Shown: piece after piece, positions 59,666 through 64,000 of the stretch
Layout of the letters: each line of letters starts with the position of its first letter
Numbering within the stretch: position 1 is the stretch's first letter
Source of the DNA: Epiperipatus broadwayi
Taxonomy: Eukaryota > Onychophora > Udeonychophora > Euonychophora > Peripatidae
Assembly (NCBI GenBank): GCA_028023455.1
Contig: JAQFVV010012508.1
Span: 3,407,877 to 3,471,876, forward strand
Length of the DNA: 64,000 nt
Direction: 5' to 3'
Position numbers and translations under genes: made by a program
The notes under the pieces: model-generated
The model's input: the letters and a program-made list of their open reading frames with translations, nothing else
Databases searched by the model: none
Told to the model about the DNA's origin: nothing

Positions 59666-59700
59666 CAACAATAACAACAATAATAATAACAATAATAACA
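59658..59700. repeat. (TAACAA/TAA)n microsatellite
   Basis: Mixed CAA and TAA units lie between the LINE end and the family A palindrome. Confidence 0.9.
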
Positions 59701-60169
59701 AAAGCAAAACTCTCCATACAGTAGTGCCACCCTGTGCTAACCAGAGTAATCAATAGATGCCAGAAGGCTTGTGCATAAAATCCCTATCTAGTGCCTACTC
59801 ATCCAATATCCCCAGACTAGTTTCTGGCTTGTGGCCATCATCAGTGAAGAGCCTTGGATCTGAGAGCACTGCACCTAAATCTCAGTGAGGAGCCTTGGAT
59901 CTGAGAGCACTGCACCTAGATCTTAGGATCTTAGGATCTAGGTGCAGTGCTCTCAGATCCAAGGCTCCTCACTGATAATGGCCACAAGCCAGAAACTAGT
60001 CTGGGGATATTGGATGAGTAGGCACTAGATAGGATTTTATGCACAAGCCTTCTGGCATCTATTGATTACTCTGGTTAGCACAGGGTGGCACTACTGTATG
60101 GAGAGTTTTGCTTTTGTTTACAACAATTATGTGCTAGTATGAGATGGTGATCATGTGATGTTTAGTGGT
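59698..60169. repeat. Foldback element, family A copy 6 (young palindrome)
   Basis: The left arm (59698-59938) and right arm (59937-60118) are almost identical complements with essentially no spacer (centre CTTAGGATCTTAGGATCTAG). The left arm holds an extra tandem duplication of about 45 bp (CAGTGAGGAGCCTTGGATCT repeated). Outer ends are AACAAAAGCAAAACTCTCC and its complement. A further short inverted piece of the unit's other end (60140-60169, GGTGATCATGTGATGTTTAG) follows and runs into the TAA tract. Confidence 0.9.
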
Positions 60170-60415
<246 letters not shown>

Positions 60416-60624
60416 TTACATATTTATAATGTACACTAAATAAGATTATAAATGGTGGTGTTTATAAAAGTGGTGATAAGAATTTAATTTTAATGTGCTC
60501 ACCTTTACATACATGTAAAGAGGTCAAAACTTTAGAATTTTAATTTGAAAAACCTGTAAAAATTTAGAAACATTTGTCAAAAAGTAAAAAAAAAAAAAAT
60601 TACATTAAAATATAAAAATAATTA

Positions 60625-61080
60625 ATTAAACACTACATAAATATAAATAATATTGAAGTACTATAACTTAACACATCCAATCTACAGAGATTTACAATCC
60701 TTTAAACAAATATTTGATAAAAAAAGAATTAATTTATACTGAATGCATTTGAAAAAATATAGCCATGCATCACAAAGTAACATTTAATTTAACTGATTGT
60801 ATAGATGTGTGGAGATGATAATCTGGATCAACTGATGAGTGCTGGTTTAGCACAAAATACATATATTGGTGATTATTTATCTTTTCAACATATGTGTGTG
60901 ATCAGGTGGGTCAGCAATATAAGATGGCACTGAAAGTTGTGGGTCATGTGAACGTCTGAGTTCGAATCCCACAAATATTACCTATATAAGTTCAGGTGTT
61001 AAGCCTGTACAATGTATTGATTTAACAGTTAATTAATCTAAAGCTTATTTTGTATTACTTAATGATAATATATATGGTGG
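60625..61080 (+). repeat. Dispersed repeat family I copy 2, split by family C
   Basis: 60625-60790 matches the first half of 56700-56965. After the family C unit, 61025-61080 (AATCTAAAGCTTATTTTGTA) matches the second half. Confidence 0.5.
60803..61023 (+). mobile_element. Family C SINE, complete single unit
   Basis: The best single copy: TGTGTGGAGATGATAATCTG, GATCAACTGATGAGTGCTGG, a box A-like TGGGTCAGCAATATAAGA, box B GAGTTCGAATCCC about 45 bases later and the terminus AAGCCTGTACAATGTATTGA. No coding capacity. The parent tRNA cannot be named. Confidence 0.8.
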
Positions 61081-61246
61081 AGATTTTAATCAAATTCATT
61101 TTTTTTAAGTAAGTATGCTCTTAAATAACATTTAAATATGCAAATAAAATAATAAAATATTAGTAAATATTTAATACTATTTGATAATTTGAACTTAATT
61201 TGTATCATCTAGAGAAATTTACTCCATCCAACATAACAATGTAGTT

Positions 61247-61425
61247 TCTATTTAAACATCATTGCTACATTTAATGTTGTATTACAGTTTGAATGTAATT
61301 TTAGTGCTAACTAAAGCTTTCTTGTGTTATATTGTTTCTATTTAAACATCATTGCTACATTTAATGTTGTATTACAGTTTGAATGTAATTTAGTGATAAC
61401 TAAAGCTTTCTTTGTACTGACTTAA
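61247..61425. repeat. Tandem duplication of about 87 bp
   Basis: TTCTATTTAAACATCATTGC starts near 61248 and again near 61335; both copies continue through ATGTTGTATTACAGTTTGAA to AACTAAAGCTTTCTT. The second half of the unit belongs to family I. Confidence 0.9.
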
Positions 61426-61429
61426 TGAT

Positions 61430-61885
61430 ATTTAAATAGAAATTGCACTATTGTGTCTCGTGCAGTGTCAATTAGATTCCAGAAAGCTGATGACATCAAT
61501 TATAACAGAAACATGTTCAGCAGTGATTGGTTGATTTTTTCATTAAAAGTTGCCATTTAAAAAAAATCATAAATTTCTGTCATTGTTACAAATTAATGTT
61601 ATGTGTTTAGTTGGTTATTTATATACTTATTAGTTATTTAAAATCAGTTATTTATAAAATTTGGCTAAGAGTCTCTGCCTTGTATGTTAACATTAAGTCA
61701 ACAAAAAGGAGACTTTATTTAACACTAAAATTACATTCAAACCTTAATACTAGAAGTTTTATTATTCTTATGTCTTCTTTTAACATTTTTTGCATCTTTC
61801 TTCATATATTCATATATATTAATGCTTTTATGCTCTCTTTAATATTAAAGTTTTATATATATTAAACTCTTCAATGCTCTCCTGA
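61430..61885. other. AT-rich non-coding DNA, nothing recognised
   Basis: The 84-codon frame at 61611-61865 is low-complexity and without motifs. Confidence 0.5.
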
Positions 61886-61890
61886 TATTC

Positions 61891-62213
61891 ACCTTGATGT
61901 AACTTTTATATATAACTACTCATTTATTTTTCTTACAATTTTGACTGTCCCGCAGACTTCATCAGAGCTACAACATTTAAGCATATAATATATAACCATT
62001 AATTTTATATACATATTTATATACATATTACACATTATTATTCATAATCATATTTAATTTTAATTATATACTATTACATCTTTTAATAAAAATAATGATT
62101 ATATGATTATATAGTATATGTTTAAATGTTGTAACTCGATGAAGACTGCAGGACAGTTGAAACTGTAAGGAAAATAAAGGAGTAATTATAGATAAAAGTT
62201 GCATTAAGGTATA
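61891..62213. repeat. Foldback element, family J
   Basis: The left arm 61891-61998 (ACCTTGATGTAACTTTTATA, TTTTTCTTACAATTTTGACTG, CCGCAGACTTCATC, ACAACATTTAAGCATATA) is complemented by 62109-62213 (ATATGTTTAAATGTTGTAAC, GATGAAGACTGCAGGACAG, AACTGTAAGGAAAATAAAG, AAAAGTTGCATTAAGGTAT). The spacer of about 110 bases is very AT-rich. Confidence 0.85.
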
Positions 62214-62840
62214 AATGAGGAGGGAATCCACTTGCTCTCATTAAGTCAGGGGACAAGGCTATAAATTGGCAGTTTTTTTGGAGATCAAACCAGACAACCA
62301 ACTAAATAATTGTCATAACTGAATGGTAGTATAGATATTGTTCTCATAATTGTAAAGCAATGAGATAAATTCATGTTAAAGTGGAAGTTGCTGAATAGTA
62401 AACCTACATGAAGCAAACTGTCCCAGTATAACTGTAAGGGTCATCATACCTGGATATGTGGAAAGCTGCTGCTTCAATTGTTGCAAGGCAACTAGATATT
62501 ATATCTAGCTGACAGGCAAAAGTATATCAGTTGTTAATGTAAATATATGTAAATACATTTTGCATATAAGTTTGAATAAATATTTAACCATACTTGTGTG
62601 AGTCCTTGCTTATTCTGAGTTTATGTAAACACAACAGATTTATCACAGTCACAAAACTTTTTTCCCTTCACAGCTGGAAGAAAGTTTTAAAGTGGCTAAT
62701 ATTGGTTCATTAGAAGAGTTTGATTCATGCTATCCAGAAAATTGGCCAATTTACATGAATTAAGAGCTTTTCTCTCTGAAAGCCAGTCAAATTAAAAAAC
62801 ATGAATGAAAATTAATGACATTCATAATGACATAGAATCA
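62214..62840. other. Non-coding DNA, nothing recognised
   Basis: No supported gene or repeat. Confidence 0.5.
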
Positions 62841-62845
62841 ATACT

Positions 62846-62900
62846 CTTCATACACTAGCGCCACTCAGTGCAAGCCAGAGTAATCAATACATTCCTAATA
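62846..62900 (-). repeat. Family A terminal fragment
   Basis: ACTCTTCATACACTAGCGCC, ACTCAGTGCAAGCCAGAGTA and ATCAATACATTC match the outer end of the unit only. Confidence 0.75.
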
Positions 62901-64000
62901 ATTTGCATTGTGCAGATATATGAAATTTTGCATTCACATGCAATTCCTTCACTTTCATTTAAGCTTAATTTTAACAAAGACTGTCTCTACTGACAGTGTT
63001 CCTCTGTCCAAAACTTCTAATAATGCAGTGATATCACTTCAAATAGGAAAGTGAGAATTTTGCCACTAAACTCAAGAAGCTGACATTTAACTAAGAGTTC
63101 AGAAATTTCTTAAACAAAATACTAAGAGGTCATTACATTGGTGAAATGTGAGATCATGGACTCAGGATCAAATTATTAATAAATCCAAATGCTACCTAAT
63201 AGTCACAAGTCTTGCAAGCAATTCCAGCCGAATCAACAATGATTTAAACCAATTCCAACATTAAAACTGTCGATTGGAAAATTTAAATAAAAACTTTTTC
63301 AATCAGAACAAGCTTAAAGGACCTACTAATATAATACTGTGAGAGTTTCTTATAGATATGTCGAACCAAATAATGCATATAATGAATGTCCACATTGGTA
63401 CATAGTGTATACATTTTCTAAACATATCAGTTATTTAGAAGCGGCTTGATTTAAAAAGAAAATCATGTCACTCAAAAAGGACTGAAAGGGTGAGTAAAAT
63501 TCAAATAAAATCATAGCCTATATAAATAATGTGAGTGATCTTGATTCAGTCTCAAATCCAGAATTATTATTAATGATATGCCAATAACGATGGAACTGGA
63601 TACATAAGTCTACAGTATCCATTGTATAAAACAACAAGTGACCATTAATAGAAAAAGTAATCCCCACTGCATTATAACAGTAGAGTGATTACTGATTGCC
63701 ATGGTAATCAAAAACACTTTTGTGTCAAACAAAAGTTAATGTTACTGTGCCTACAAAAGCAAATCCTTTACTTCTTGTTATTTCAGCTGTTAAGCACAGT
63801 AATTTATTTGTCCATGAGTGTTTCAATCATTGGGGTTTACAGTGATGAGGGTGAACCCGTTCACAAATAAAAAAAAGTTCAAAAGGAATATATCCAGATA
63901 TGTTTGAAAATAAACTGGCTTTGAGCTCTAGGACAAACCTATAAGATATAAGATCTAATCAGAATGATCATGAAAATATATTCAAAAGTTCCAAAATTCT
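62901..64000. other. Non-coding DNA, nothing recognised
   Basis: Only short frames (the longest has 61 codons at 63685-63870) without motifs, and no repeat shared with the rest of the window. Confidence 0.5.

Overview
This is a strongly AT-rich stretch of eukaryotic, almost certainly metazoan nuclear DNA with no convincing host gene. No open reading frame exceeds about 122 codons (a longer-looking one is only a TAA microsatellite). Everything recognisable is mobile-element debris: non-LTR retrotransposon fragments, a hAT transposase end, a Penelope-type GIY-YIG remnant, a gypsy-like LTR, tRNA-derived SINEs, and many large inverted repeats. The SINE set, the LINE types and the many TA/TG/TAA microsatellites suit an AT-rich invertebrate such as a lophotrochozoan or cnidarian. 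I cannot fix the taxon from sequence alone.

Layout. 0.7-1.9 kb: two foldback elements (families B and L), the second holding a Penelope endonuclease relic. 2.5-2.9 kb: 3' end of an RTE-type LINE. 3.2-5.7 kb: foldback G, then a hAT relic with a family A palindrome inside it. 6.4-14 kb: two tRNA-Gly SINE insertions (one inside a G arm), an orphan coding fragment and the near-perfect hairpin E1. 14-18.4 kb: plain AT-rich DNA. 18.4-23 kb, 43.5-47.6 kb and 48.0-51.4 kb: AT-rich blocks that look like very long LTRs set in TA microsatellites. 23.4-28.2 kb: families C, B, C, B and A. 28.6-29.6 kb: a pogo-like non-autonomous DNA element. 29.6-31.1 kb: a gypsy-like LTR plus the end of its pol gene. 32.2-33.5 kb: RTE reverse transcriptase relic. 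34.7-38.3 kb: family A, a SINE, and a second LINE broken by repeats C and K. 38.5-43.4 kb: foldbacks C, A, C (inside an RTE 3' end), L, A and F. 51.6-53.9 kb: unexplained coding-like islands, a LINE 3' end and a SINE inside foldback F. 54-64 kb: foldbacks B, A, J, two SINEs, a CR1/jockey-like LINE 3' end and an (TAA)81 tract.

The main theme is at least nine unrelated repeat families (A, B, C, E, F, G, J, K, L) that occur as large inverted repeats, often with almost no spacer. Several insertions keep 11-15 bp target-site duplications. These match the duplications of the tRNA-Gly SINEs, which suggests that a LINE-type machinery mobilises both. Nested insertions allow a partial order of events. 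The inverted repeats could give long double-stranded RNA if transcribed; that is inference.
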